From positions 1 to 18,107 of the forward strand of contig CALABM010000137.1 of NCBI GenBank assembly GCA_937885815.1: a stretch of 18,107 bases of DNA, given 5' to 3'. Both the position numbers and the translations under genes were made by a program. This DNA comes from an uncultured Verrucomicrobiales bacterium. Lineage in GTDB: Bacteria; Verrucomicrobiota; Verrucomicrobiia; Verrucomicrobiales; Akkermansiaceae. The notes below the pieces were generated by a model. That model worked only from the letters and a program-made list of their open reading frames with translations. It did not search any database and was not told the DNA's origin. Each line of letters starts with the position of its first letter. Position 1 is the stretch's first letter. Shown in pieces: positions 1-6,535 of the stretch.

Positions 1-264
1 AAGGAAGAACTAGGCATCGAAAATGCCCGCTTGGTGGAGGTAGGAAGCCTCCCCCCTTCCGAGCAAACGGGCTACGAGCACGTGCGCATTTTTGCCGCCA
101 TGCAGGATGGCCGTATTTCCTTCCCGGCAGCAGAAATCGAGGGCGTGCTCCCCTTCTCGGCAAATCTCATTGATGCATGGCTCTCCAAACACCCCGAGGA
201 CTTTGCATCCTCATTCACACTGTGCTGGCAGAAAGTGCGCTGCATGCTAGGAAGCGAGGAATAA
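1..264 (+). CDS. Nudix hydrolase, C-terminal part (gene starts outside window)
   Basis: The frame is open from base 1 and closes with TAA at 262-264, so only the last 87 codons are present. The first residues (KEELGI) match the end of a Nudix box (REx2EExGU). What follows has the usual Nudix pattern: a strand with SLPPSEQTGYEHVRIFAA, then an EIEGVLPFSANLIDAWL segment and a HPEDFASSFTLCW tail, as in the isopentenyl-diphosphate-isomerase-like/MutT-like branch. Such enzymes hydrolyse nucleoside diphosphates linked to other moieties; the substrate cannot be told from this fragment. A TTG at 31 could be mistaken for a start, but the Nudix box lies upstream of it. No clear hairpin terminator follows, only T-rich sequence at 265-287. 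Confidence 0.75.
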   Translation, partial: KEELGIENARLVEVGSLPPSEQTGYEHVRIFAAMQDGRISFPAAEIEGVLPFSANLIDAWLSKHPEDFASSFTLCWQKVRCMLGSEE

Positions 265-292
265 TTTTTTGTTATTTTTTTGATATTTCAGC

Positions 293-321
293 TTGCAAAT
301 ATCAACTTCGCATGCTAGAAT
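293..321 (+). promoter_or_regulatory. predicted promoter for the AP2-like gene
   Basis: TTGCAA (293-298) and TAGAAT (316-321) are separated by 17 bp, a good sigma-70-type spacing. Transcription would start near 328, about 25 nt before the ATG at 353. The -35 box overlaps a possible TTG start at 293, which argues against that start. Confidence 0.5.
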
Positions 322-352
322 AACTCTCAGAACAAGTATTCTTCAGTTCATC

Positions 353-613
353 ATGAGGGCTAAAAACATCTCGCGATACACGTACAAAAAAACGGCGTTT
401 CAAGGATGGCGGCTTGCGTTGAGGCGGCAGGGGCACCAATTTGTAAAATACTTCGCAGACCGACAGTACGGAGACAGCACGGCTGCATTCAAGGCTGCCG
501 TAGCGCTCAGGAATGCCATACTTAAAGAGTTAAAGAAAAAGGAAGCAGACCCCGCAGTAGTATTTGCTGCCGCCCATGAACTCATGGCGCAGCAAAAGCA
601 GAACGATAGCTGA
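353..613 (+). CDS. small AP2-like DNA-binding protein
   Basis: This is a basic protein of 86 residues from the ATG at 353. The frame can be extended back to a TTG at 293, but that start lies in the predicted promoter. Its core reads GWRLALRRQGHQFVKYF, then a YGDSTAAFKAAVALRNAIL helix. That is the three-strand plus helix pattern of bacterial AP2-like domains (a GWRVRI, KRFSKxFSDxxYGG, eAlxxAxxxRd layout). Such domains bind DNA and occur both in phage-type proteins and as small stand-alone proteins. No Shine-Dalgarno motif is visible. A strong hairpin terminator follows directly, so it is probably a single-gene transcript. The target is unknown. Confidence 0.6.
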   Translation: MRAKNISRYTYKKTAFQGWRLALRRQGHQFVKYFADRQYGDSTAAFKAAVALRNAILKELKKKEADPAVVFAAAHELMAQQKQNDS

Positions 614-640
614 AAACTACCCCCGTTGACCAACTTCACG

Positions 641-685
641 CCAAAACGCTCCGCCTTTAAGTGGCCGGGGCGTTTTGGTTTATTT
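641..685 (+). terminator. rho-independent terminator after the AP2-like gene
   Basis: A 13-bp stem (641-653 with 666-678, starting CCAAAACGC, one G-T pair) has a 12-nt loop and is followed by TTTATTT. The right half overlaps the last codons of the convergent TIGR03790 gene. Confidence 0.75.
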
Positions 686-2150
686 CCACACCGGCAGCCT
701 GAGCCGCCTTTCTGAGTGCCGGCAAATGAGGGGAGCGAGCAAACTCATCCAGAAGAATCAGGAAAGCCGCCTTTGCCCCTTCAACATCTCCGGCTGCAGC
801 CATCGTAGAAGCTTGCATGATAGCAACCCGGAGTTTATCACGCGAGCGAGAATAACGCCGCTCTGCCAGCTTAAAGTAAGCTGAGGCCTGTTCATATTGC
901 TTTAGCTCCGTACAATGCCAAGCTAGCATCTCTGCATAAACAGCGGCATGCGGTGAGTTACGCTTCTGCTCCACAGTCGCTTGGAGAGCCTGAAGATTGC
1001 CGTTGGCTCTGCGGCACAAATCCCGCCAGGCGGCATAGGGATTTCCTCCGCCGGAAACGGCATTGCGAGGAAATGGACGGTACAGCGGGTCCCCCAGCAC
1101 AATTTCCTGCCAACTGACATAAGGTGTAGCCAGAAGAGCAGCCTCTCCCACCTGAGATCCCGCCAGCAAATGCTCATAAAAGACGCCATAATTCAAGCAG
1201 GCATCCAAATAAGGCTCCGCCACGTTACCTGCAGTAACACAAGCACCTCGCTTTAACAAAGCGGATACCCAAGACTTCCCATCATACAGATTAATCGCGC
1301 TATAAGAATGCAAATGGCTTGCGATGGCACCGCGAGCAAATCGGAAATCCGCGGGTGCAGTTGAACCAAATGGGCCGTTGGCATTCCTGATATACCAACC
1401 GAAGTATACGCCAACCTGCTGCATGAGTGGGAAGGCATCCGCCAAAGTAGAGCGTGAGGTTTCATAAAACAAGGGCTGATGGTGCTCCTGCGCAAGTGCT
1501 GCCACGCGCTTCATTAAAGCATCTCCCTGAGGATAAGGCCCCCCCTGGTCAACTACGACCCACCCCCACAGGCCGAAGCGCTCCACATCCGCGGGTTCAT
1601 TAATCATGCGGTAAATACATTCCTCATTTGGCCCATCAATACGGCATACCATCATGACCCGCTGCGGTTCTCGGGCTCCAGGGAAGCCCTTCCTATAATG
1701 TGGATTATTCCCCCTACCATTCACCGGATACTGCGAGCCAAGTAGCATAAGCTCAGAATCCAGCGCAGCCTCATTTCGGCGCGTTCCGGTAGCGGGCTGC
1801 TGCCCTGCCGGCGTACTTTCCTTAATACGCAAGGGCATATCCGGCATCAAAACCATGGCGCGCATAAGCTTACGCCCATCCCGAGGACCTGCCGGCCACA
1901 TAAGGCGCCTACTGCGAGCCTGAGCAAGCAGTGAGGTCACCATCCCGTCATACTCATCACGCGTTATATCCCCTCTCTTCACACCATACACCGGTAAAAG
2001 CTGGTCACGAGGTATACGCCGAACGGTACAATAGCGCAATGCAGCAGCCTTACTCAGAGGAGAATCCGCATTATACACCACAGCCACTTCACTGGGCTCC
2101 AGAGCCAGCACATTCATGCACACCATAAGCAGCATCAGTAAATACTTCAT
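657..2150 (-). CDS. TIGR03790 family secreted protein with C-terminal TPR-like region
   Basis: The product has 497 residues from the ATG at 2150; an ATG four codons upstream would overlap the predicted -10 box. The N-terminus is a signal peptide (MKYLLMLLMVCMNVLA, then LEPSEV). The next segment, VAVVYNADSPLSKAAALRYCTVRRIP, is the characteristic opening of TIGR03790. Further family-like blocks include the YDGMV region, GLWGWVVVDQGGPYPQGD, GFPGAREPQRVMMVCRIDGP, and a YVSWQEIVLGDPLYRPF segment. The last roughly 120 residues look like TPR helices (YEQASAYFKLAERRYS; AAGDVEGAKAAFLILLDEF). TIGR03790 has no known function, but the family is reported only in species that carry exosortase, so this gene hints at an exosortase/PEP-CTERM-like sorting system elsewhere in the genome. 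It is separated from the upstream oadA by that gene's terminator and has its own promoter. Confidence 0.8.
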   Translation of the reverse strand: MKYLLMLLMVCMNVLALEPSEVAVVYNADSPLSKAAALRYCTVRRIPRDQLLPVYGVKRGDITRDEYDGMVTSLLAQARSRRLMWPAGPRDGRKLMRAMVLMPDMPLRIKESTPAGQQPATGTRRNEAALDSELMLLGSQYPVNGRGNNPHYRKGFPGAREPQRVMMVCRIDGPNEECIYRMINEPADVERFGLWGWVVVDQGGPYPQGDALMKRVAALAQEHHQPLFYETSRSTLADAFPLMQQVGVYFGWYIRNANGPFGSTAPADFRFARGAIASHLHSYSAINLYDGKSWVSALLKRGACVTAGNVAEPYLDACLNYGVFYEHLLAGSQVGEAALLATPYVSWQEIVLGDPLYRPFPRNAVSGGGNPYAAWRDLCRRANGNLQALQATVEQKRNSPHAAVYAEMLAWHCTELKQYEQASAYFKLAERRYSRSRDKLRVAIMQASTMAAAGDVEGAKAAFLILLDEFARSPHLPALRKAAQAAGVEINQNAPAT

Positions 2151-2160
2151 ATCACAATGC

Positions 2161-2190
2161 ATACTATCACACCAGCATTACTGCGTACAA
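2161..2190 (-). promoter_or_regulatory. predicted promoter for the TIGR03790 gene
   Basis: On the minus strand TTGTAC (2190-2185) and TAGTAT (2166-2161) are 18 bp apart. The expected start near 2154 is only about 4 nt from the ATG at 2150, so the mRNA may be leaderless. It lies just downstream of the oadA terminator. Confidence 0.45.
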
Positions 2191-2191
2191 G

Positions 2192-2233
2192 AAAAAAAAT
2201 CCCCCCTGCTGCCATTTATGACAGCAGGGGGGA
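2192..2233 (-). terminator. rho-independent terminator of oadA
   Basis: A perfect 12-bp GC-rich stem (2200-2211 with 2222-2233, CCCCCCTGCTG arm) has a 10-nt loop. On the minus strand it is followed by eight T residues. It lies 23 bp past the stop of the carboxyltransferase gene. Confidence 0.92.
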
Positions 2234-2255
2234 GCTTTATCAACTGTGTTGAAAA

Positions 2256-3749
2256 TTACTTCTCTTCAATGTGCACATCATACACACGGCCCATGATATT
2301 GAGCTTCATATCACGGCCGGAGATGGCAGCAGATACACCCACAGTGGAGAGAGATACGGGAGCGCCGTAGTTCTCCTCCTTCTTAGCGGTGGGCAGCTCG
2401 GGGCGCTTGCCGGCATAGTAATCCTCCAGCTGCTGCGGGAACATAGCGTAAATGACGCAGTTCTCATCCGTAGCGGGGATATTCTTAGCCGTAAGCTTAT
2501 CACGAAGATCCTGCATGCCGGGCTTAATAAGGTCTGCCGGGCGGCAAGTGATGGGCTGCTTACCGGAACGCTTGGCGCACTCTGCCTGAAGCTCAGGATC
2601 CACAGGAGCGGGAGTATGACCGTAGTAGCCAAGTGCCACGTCCATGGTCTGGGGGGTAATCTGCTTCCAGCGGCCGAACTTCACGTTGAAGGCTGCCTGA
2701 GAACCTACAATCTGAGAGGTGGGCGTTACAAGCGGAATCCAACCAAGAGCCTTACGCACCACGGGAATCTCAGCCATCACTTCATCAAACTTGTCCATGA
2801 TGTTGAGCTCCTTCAGCTGGTTACGGAAGTTGGAAAGCATACCACCGGGCACCTGATAGAGCAGCGTAGCACTGTCCACGATTTCGTTCTTGTGACTGGT
2901 GAAGCGGCTAAGGCTCTCATAGATGGGCTGAAGCATGCCGGAAATCTTGGTGAGCTTCTCAGTGAAGTCATCAGCCACCTCCGGGCAGCGGTCATAACCT
3001 TTCAGCAGAGCAAGCATGCGCATGCAGTCCGGCTGGCCGGTACCGTTAGCAAAGGGAGCAATGGAGCAATCCACAGCATCAGCACCGGCATTGATACCGG
3101 CTACGTATGCACCGGCACCCAGACCGGCAGTATCATGCGTGTGAATCCATACGGGAAGATTCGTGCTCTTCTTAATAGCCTCCACGAGAGCAGCAGTCTC
3201 ACTCGGGGGGATAAGACCGGCCATGTCCTTAATCACGATACCGTCTGCGCCCATATCAGCAATCTTCTTACCAAGGTTGGCAAAGTACTCCAGATTGTGT
3301 ACAGGAGAAGTGGTGTAGCAGATTGTGCCGTGAGCAGTAGCACCGGCCTCCTTAGCCGCGCGGATGGAAGTGCGCATATTTTCCGGATCATTCAAGCAGT
3401 CGAAGATACGGAAAATGTTCATACCGTGCTTAGCACTGGTCTTTACGAAGGCCTCTACCACGTCATCAGCATAGTTGGTGTAGCCCACCATGTTCTGACC
3501 ACGCAGAAGCATCATGTGCGGGGTCTTGGGAGCCAGCTTCTTCAGAGTATCCAGACGATCAAAGGGAAGCTCACCAAGGAAGCGAAGGCCGGAGTCAATC
3601 GTTGCACCACCCCAGGTTTCCAGTGCAGAGAAGCCCATCGTATCCAGAATGGGGGCAATCTCAAGCATCTGCTCGGTGGACATACGGGTGGCGGCCAGCG
3701 ACTGGTGACCGTCGCGGAGGACTGTGCAGTTGAATGTTGCAGGTTTCAT
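2256..3749 (-). CDS. oadA: biotin-dependent carboxyltransferase subunit (oxaloacetate decarboxylase alpha / pyruvate carboxylase subunit B type)
   Basis: The protein has 497 residues. The carboxyltransferase TIM-barrel motifs are complete: RDGHQS (12-17, with the metal-binding Asp13), FRIFDCLND (113-121), IKDMAGL (173-179, with the Lys that is carboxylated or meets biotin), and WIHTHDTAG (201-209, with metal-binding His203 and His205). The conserved C-terminal PycB/OadA helical region follows (LPGGMLSNF-like VPGGMLSNF, VTPTSQIVGSQA). There is no biotinyl domain: no AMKM motif, and the chain ends in MGRVYDVHIEEK. It therefore resembles the 5S subunit of transcarboxylase or a stand-alone OadA core that works with a separate biotin carrier and probably a sodium-pump beta subunit or another carboxylase partner. 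None of these is in this window, so the physiological direction (decarboxylation, carboxylation or transcarboxylation) cannot be decided. It forms a single-gene transcript with a strong terminator. Confidence 0.88.
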   Translation of the reverse strand: MKPATFNCTVLRDGHQSLAATRMSTEQMLEIAPILDTMGFSALETWGGATIDSGLRFLGELPFDRLDTLKKLAPKTPHMMLLRGQNMVGYTNYADDVVEAFVKTSAKHGMNIFRIFDCLNDPENMRTSIRAAKEAGATAHGTICYTTSPVHNLEYFANLGKKIADMGADGIVIKDMAGLIPPSETAALVEAIKKSTNLPVWIHTHDTAGLGAGAYVAGINAGADAVDCSIAPFANGTGQPDCMRMLALLKGYDRCPEVADDFTEKLTKISGMLQPIYESLSRFTSHKNEIVDSATLLYQVPGGMLSNFRNQLKELNIMDKFDEVMAEIPVVRKALGWIPLVTPTSQIVGSQAAFNVKFGRWKQITPQTMDVALGYYGHTPAPVDPELQAECAKRSGKQPITCRPADLIKPGMQDLRDKLTAKNIPATDENCVIYAMFPQQLEDYYAGKRPELPTAKKEENYGAPVSLSTVGVSAAISGRDMKLNIMGRVYDVHIEEK

Positions 3750-3798
3750 GATTGTAAAATCTTTTACGGGTACAGTTCACCCTATTTTGGTTACGCAA

Positions 3799-3828
3799 AG
3801 ACTACCATAAAACACCCGCACACGTCAA
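3799..3828 (-). promoter_or_regulatory. predicted promoter for oadA
   Basis: On the minus strand TTGACG (3828-3823) and TAGTCT (3804-3799) are 18 bp apart. A TATGGT overlapping upstream is an alternative -10. The leader would be about 42 nt. It diverges from the rpmI promoter. Confidence 0.4.
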
Positions 3829-3876
3829 GAAAAATAACCTTTGTTAAAAAAAATCTCACTTTTATTGATATTTTTC

Positions 3877-3904
3877 TTGCCAAACGGAATTTTTAGTGTA
3901 TTAT
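3877..3904 (+). promoter_or_regulatory. predicted promoter for rpmI
   Basis: TTGCCA (3877-3882) and TATTAT (3899-3904) are 16 bp apart. Transcription would begin near 3911, only about 3 nt before the rpmI ATG at 3914. A second AT-rich promoter-like element (TTGTTA at 3841) lies upstream and could give a longer leader. Confidence 0.45.
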
Positions 3905-3913
3905 CCTTTCACC

Positions 3914-4123
3914 ATGACCCGCAAAGGTGGTATCAACAAGACACGTAAGGCTGTCGCCAAGCGTTTCAAGGTGACCGGCACGGGCAAGGTTCTGCGTCGC
4001 AAGCAGGGTAAGCGTCACATTCTCCAGAAGAAGTCCAGCAAGCGTAAGCGCGCTCTGGGCAAACCCGCTCTGGTGGACGCCACCCAGGTTTGGGCCGTTA
4101 AGCAGAATCTGCCTTTCGCTTAA
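3914..4123 (+). CDS. rpmI: 50S ribosomal protein L35 (bL35)
   Basis: The protein has 69 residues and is rich in Lys and Arg. It carries the L35 signature: KTRKAVAKRFKVTGTGKVLRRKQGKRH, then LQKKSSKRKRALGKPALVD. It is a small structural protein of the large ribosomal subunit. The start chosen is the ATG at 3914 (MTRKGGINK); the GTG at 3896 lies in the predicted -10 region. No Shine-Dalgarno sequence precedes it. In many bacteria the order is infC-rpmI-rplT. Here infC is absent, the neighbour is the divergent oadA, and rpmI appears to have its own promoter. Confidence 0.95.
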   Translation: MTRKGGINKTRKAVAKRFKVTGTGKVLRRKQGKRHILQKKSSKRKRALGKPALVDATQVWAVKQNLPFA

Positions 4124-4150
4124 GCCAAGGAACATGGCCACAAGCCAGCC

Positions 4151-4253
4151 CCGCCCGCAAATCGGGCGGCCTTCATACAGCCTGCCCGGCGTAATTTCGC
4201 CGCGGATTGAACGGACGAGACTGTAGGGAGGTGAGGAAGAACAGTCCGCTCAC
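4151..4253 (+). promoter_or_regulatory. structured rpmI-rplT spacer, candidate L20 autoregulatory leader
   Basis: The 150-nt gap between rpmI and rplT holds several pairings: a 7-bp hairpin CCGCCCG/CGGGCGG (4151-4157 with 4163-4169), a 5-bp hairpin CGGCG/CGCCG (4187-4191 with 4198-4202), and two overlapping pairings, 4212-4216 with 4244-4248 (CGGAC/GTCCG) and 4231-4235 with 4249-4253 (GTGAG/CTCAC). The last two surround a near-perfect Shine-Dalgarno sequence, GGAGGTGA (4227-4234), which lies 39 nt upstream of the rplT ATG. L20 is known to autoregulate through structured mRNA in E. coli and Bacillus; a similar role here is inference. Confidence 0.4.
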
Positions 4254-4273
4254 AATATACAAGATACAAAAAT

Positions 4274-4657
4274 ATGGCACGTGCTACAAATGGGCCGGCT
4301 TCTCGCGCCCGCCGCAAGCGCATCCTGCTCCGCGCCAAGGGCTTCCGCGGTTTCCGCAGCAAGCTCTTCCGCTACGCTAAGGATGCTGTTTACAAAGCAT
4401 GGCAGTATGAGTACCGCGACCGCAAGAAGAGGAAGGGTCAGTTCCGCCGCTTGTGGACCGCTCGTATCTCCGCCGCTGTGCGTCCCCTCGGTCTTACATA
4501 CTCTCGTTTCATGGAGGGTCTGAAGGCTGCTAACGTTGATCTGGACCGCAAGTCCCTCGCTGAGCTGGCTGTTGCCAACCCCGAGGCATTCAAGGCTGTT
4601 TTCGAACTCGCTAAGAAGGCAATCGACGCCAAGGAGGGTGCTGCTCTCAAAGCATAA
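4274..4657 (+). CDS. rplT: 50S ribosomal protein L20 (bL20)
   Basis: The protein has 127 residues. It is colinear with bL20: a long basic N-terminal extension (MARATNGPASRARRKRILLRAKGFRGFRSKLFRYAKDAV shortened here to its key parts RARRKRIL, AKGFRG and A-K-DAV), then YRDRKKRKGQFRRLW and ARISAAVRPLGLTYSRFMEGL, and a globular C-terminal domain (AELAVANPEAFKAVFELA). It is a primary assembly protein of the large subunit that binds 23S rRNA and, in studied bacteria, its own mRNA. It is slightly longer than the usual roughly 118 residues because of the C-terminal tail KEGAALKA. The start at 4274 has no close Shine-Dalgarno; the strong one is far upstream inside the structured spacer. A terminator follows. 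Confidence 0.96.
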   Translation: MARATNGPASRARRKRILLRAKGFRGFRSKLFRYAKDAVYKAWQYEYRDRKKRKGQFRRLWTARISAAVRPLGLTYSRFMEGLKAANVDLDRKSLAELAVANPEAFKAVFELAKKAIDAKEGAALKA

Positions 4658-4688
4658 GGAAGTCGAATCCAACACTACACATTTAACC

Positions 4689-4724
4689 GGGGCTCTGCTG
4701 ACAAGGCAGAGCCCCAAACTTTTT
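4689..4724 (+). terminator. rho-independent terminator of rpmI-rplT
   Basis: A perfect 10-bp stem GGGGCTCTGC (4689-4698) with GCAGAGCCCC (4706-4715) has a 7-nt loop and is followed by AAAC and five T residues. Confidence 0.9.
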
Positions 4725-4792
4725 ATCAGCCCCCTTCCCACCTCTGAATTCATACTAGCACCGGATGAATGCTCTTGACTAGAGAGGAGCAC

Positions 4793-4807
4793 CATGATAG
4801 AGTTGTA
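4793..4807 (+). other. four-codon upstream mini-ORF before recJ
   Basis: ATG ATA GAG TTG TAG sits 4 nt after a GAGGAG Shine-Dalgarno (4784-4789) and ends 3 nt before the recJ ATG at 4811. The spacing would permit translational coupling or reinitiation. It may equally be chance, with the GAGGAG serving recJ from 21 nt away. Confidence 0.3.
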
Positions 4808-4810
4808 GTC

Positions 4811-6535
4811 ATGAGTACGAAGTTCAGTTGGGAATTACGCCCGACGGACGGAGGTGTGGACTATGGCGAAGAGCTTAATCAGCAGCTACCACTGCTGGTG
4901 CGGCGAATATTATCGCAAAGAGGCATCTGCGGCCGGGAAATGGCGGAAAGATTCCTACGCCCCAGATTAGCAGATTTGGGAGACCCTTTTGATATGCGGG
5001 AGATGGATGCTGCCGTGGAGCGGATCTTCCGCGCAGTAGATTACGGCGAGAGGGTGTGCATATACGGAGACTACGATGTGGACGGGGTAAGCTCCGTCAC
5101 GCTGCTGCACACCATTCTGACGGCATACGGGCTGCAGCCCACTTGCTTCATCCCCGTGCGCACACAAGAAGGCTACGGCCTGAGTGATGACGGCATACGC
5201 CATGCCATCGAGCAATGCGGAGGCCAGCCCGAACTCATTATCACCGTAGACTGCGGCACCTCATCCGTGACTGAGGTAGCATACCTGAACAGTCTCGGCA
5301 TCGATGTGATTGTGCTAGATCATCACGAAGCAAGTCCGCTGGGGCGTCCACCTGCAGTAGCGGTAGTGAATGCCAAACTGGAAAAAGAGAGTCCCCTGAC
5401 CTACCTGTGCAGTGCCGGCGTAGTCTTCAAGCTGGCACACGCCCTGCTCAAACAGCGGAGATTAACAAACTTTGACCTGCGTGATTATCTGGATGTGGTT
5501 GCCATTGCAACTGTAGCAGACATCGTTCCTCTGGTAGAGGAAAATCGACTGCTCACCCGCCACGGCCTGCGCCTCATGGCACGCGGCGGCAACATCGGCA
5601 TTCAGGCAATCAATGAAGTAACCGGCCTGCGTTCCACGCCAAATGCAAGCCACGTTTCCTTCCGCATTGGACCACGCCTAAACGCAGCAGGCAGAATGGA
5701 TTCCCCCAGAGACGCGCTGGAACTACTCATGACCAACGACTGCGCCCGAGCAGCACAGCTTGCGCACTGTCTGGAAGCCCATAACCGAGCACGCCAGCAA
5801 GAGGAAGAAAAGATACGTGCAGAGGCTACGGAAATGCTGGAAGCCTCCGGATTCTCACCGGCAAAGGATAGAGTCATTGTGCTGGGTTCTCGTTCGTGGC
5901 ATCCCGGCGTGGTAGGCATCGTCGCCTCCTTACTGATGAGGCGCTACCACAAGCCCTCCTTCATTATCTCGCTGGATGAAACAGGCCTAGGCAAAGGCTC
6001 CGGCCGCTCAATACCGGGCATCTCACTGGTACAAGCCATCCATGCCTGCGCCGGCACGCTTGTTTCTGGCGGTGGGCATGATATGGCAGCAGGCCTAGTC
6101 ATCCGAGAGGAAATGATAGACTCCTTCCGCGAAGCGTTTGATGCGTTCGTCCGGGAAAATAGCTCCGAAGAACAACTGAAGCCCCGCCTCAACATTGACG
6201 CTGAGGTATGCTTCCGCGAGCTCACTCTTGACCTTCTAAACTGCTATGAGCTGCTGGAACCTTTCGGCAACTCAAATCCTCAGCCCATCTTCATGAGCCG
6301 GAATGTCATGCTCTCGGACGCCCCGCGCCACCTGCAAGGCAACCACCTGCGCCTTAGCCTGAGACAAGGCACCTACGAGTGCGACGCCATGTACTTCAAC
6401 GGCGGGCACGTGCGCCTGCCGGATCCACCATGGGATATCGCCTTCACCATTGACCGCAACGTATGGCGCGGCCGTACCACGATATCCATGTCCATTCAAG
6501 ACATCCGCCCGGCCGAAAATAACGGAACCGTATGA
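4811..6535 (+). CDS. recJ: single-stranded-DNA-specific exonuclease RecJ
   Basis: The protein has 574 residues from the ATG at 4811 (MSTKFSWELRP). RecJ is a 5'-3' single-strand exonuclease in recombination and mismatch or base-excision repair. The DHH phosphoesterase motifs are intact: DYDVDG (87-92), DCGT in the following strand, DHHE (170-173), the ATVADIVPL segment, and the DHHA1 signature SGGGHDMAAG (from 419). The C-terminal OB-fold region (ELLEPFGNSNPQPIF) matches RecJ. The frame extends back to an ATG at 4769, but the extra 14 residues do not look like RecJ and have no Shine-Dalgarno. A GAGGAG at 4784-4789 precedes a different ATG at 4793, a four-codon mini-ORF. The stop overlaps the next gene by 4 nt. 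Confidence 0.95.
   Translation: MSTKFSWELRPTDGGVDYGEELNQQLPLLVRRILSQRGICGREMAERFLRPRLADLGDPFDMREMDAAVERIFRAVDYGERVCIYGDYDVDGVSSVTLLHTILTAYGLQPTCFIPVRTQEGYGLSDDGIRHAIEQCGGQPELIITVDCGTSSVTEVAYLNSLGIDVIVLDHHEASPLGRPPAVAVVNAKLEKESPLTYLCSAGVVFKLAHALLKQRRLTNFDLRDYLDVVAIATVADIVPLVEENRLLTRHGLRLMARGGNIGIQAINEVTGLRSTPNASHVSFRIGPRLNAAGRMDSPRDALELLMTNDCARAAQLAHCLEAHNRARQQEEEKIRAEATEMLEASGFSPAKDRVIVLGSRSWHPGVVGIVASLLMRRYHKPSFIISLDETGLGKGSGRSIPGISLVQAIHACAGTLVSGGGHDMAAGLVIREEMIDSFREAFDAFVRENSSEEQLKPRLNIDAEVCFRELTLDLLNCYELLEPFGNSNPQPIFMSRNVMLSDAPRHLQGNHLRLSLRQGTYECDAMYFNGGHVRLPDPPWDIAFTIDRNVWRGRTTISMSIQDIRPAENNGTV

Noticed and set aside
2271..3896. A 541-codon open frame antisense to the carboxyltransferase gene
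   Set aside because: It mirrors a well-recognised gene, its product resembles no family, and it is explained by the codon bias of oadA.
4225..4253. GTGAGGAAG...CAGTCCG in the rpmI-rplT spacer as a piece of RNase P RNA
   Set aside because: The resemblance is limited to a few bases, and the spacer is far too short for the RNA with no other conserved regions.
4212..4253. An H-type pseudoknot formed by 4212-4216/4244-4248 and 4231-4235/4249-4253
   Set aside because: The two 3' strands are directly adjacent with no connecting loop, so both stems are unlikely to form together; alternative pairings are more plausible.
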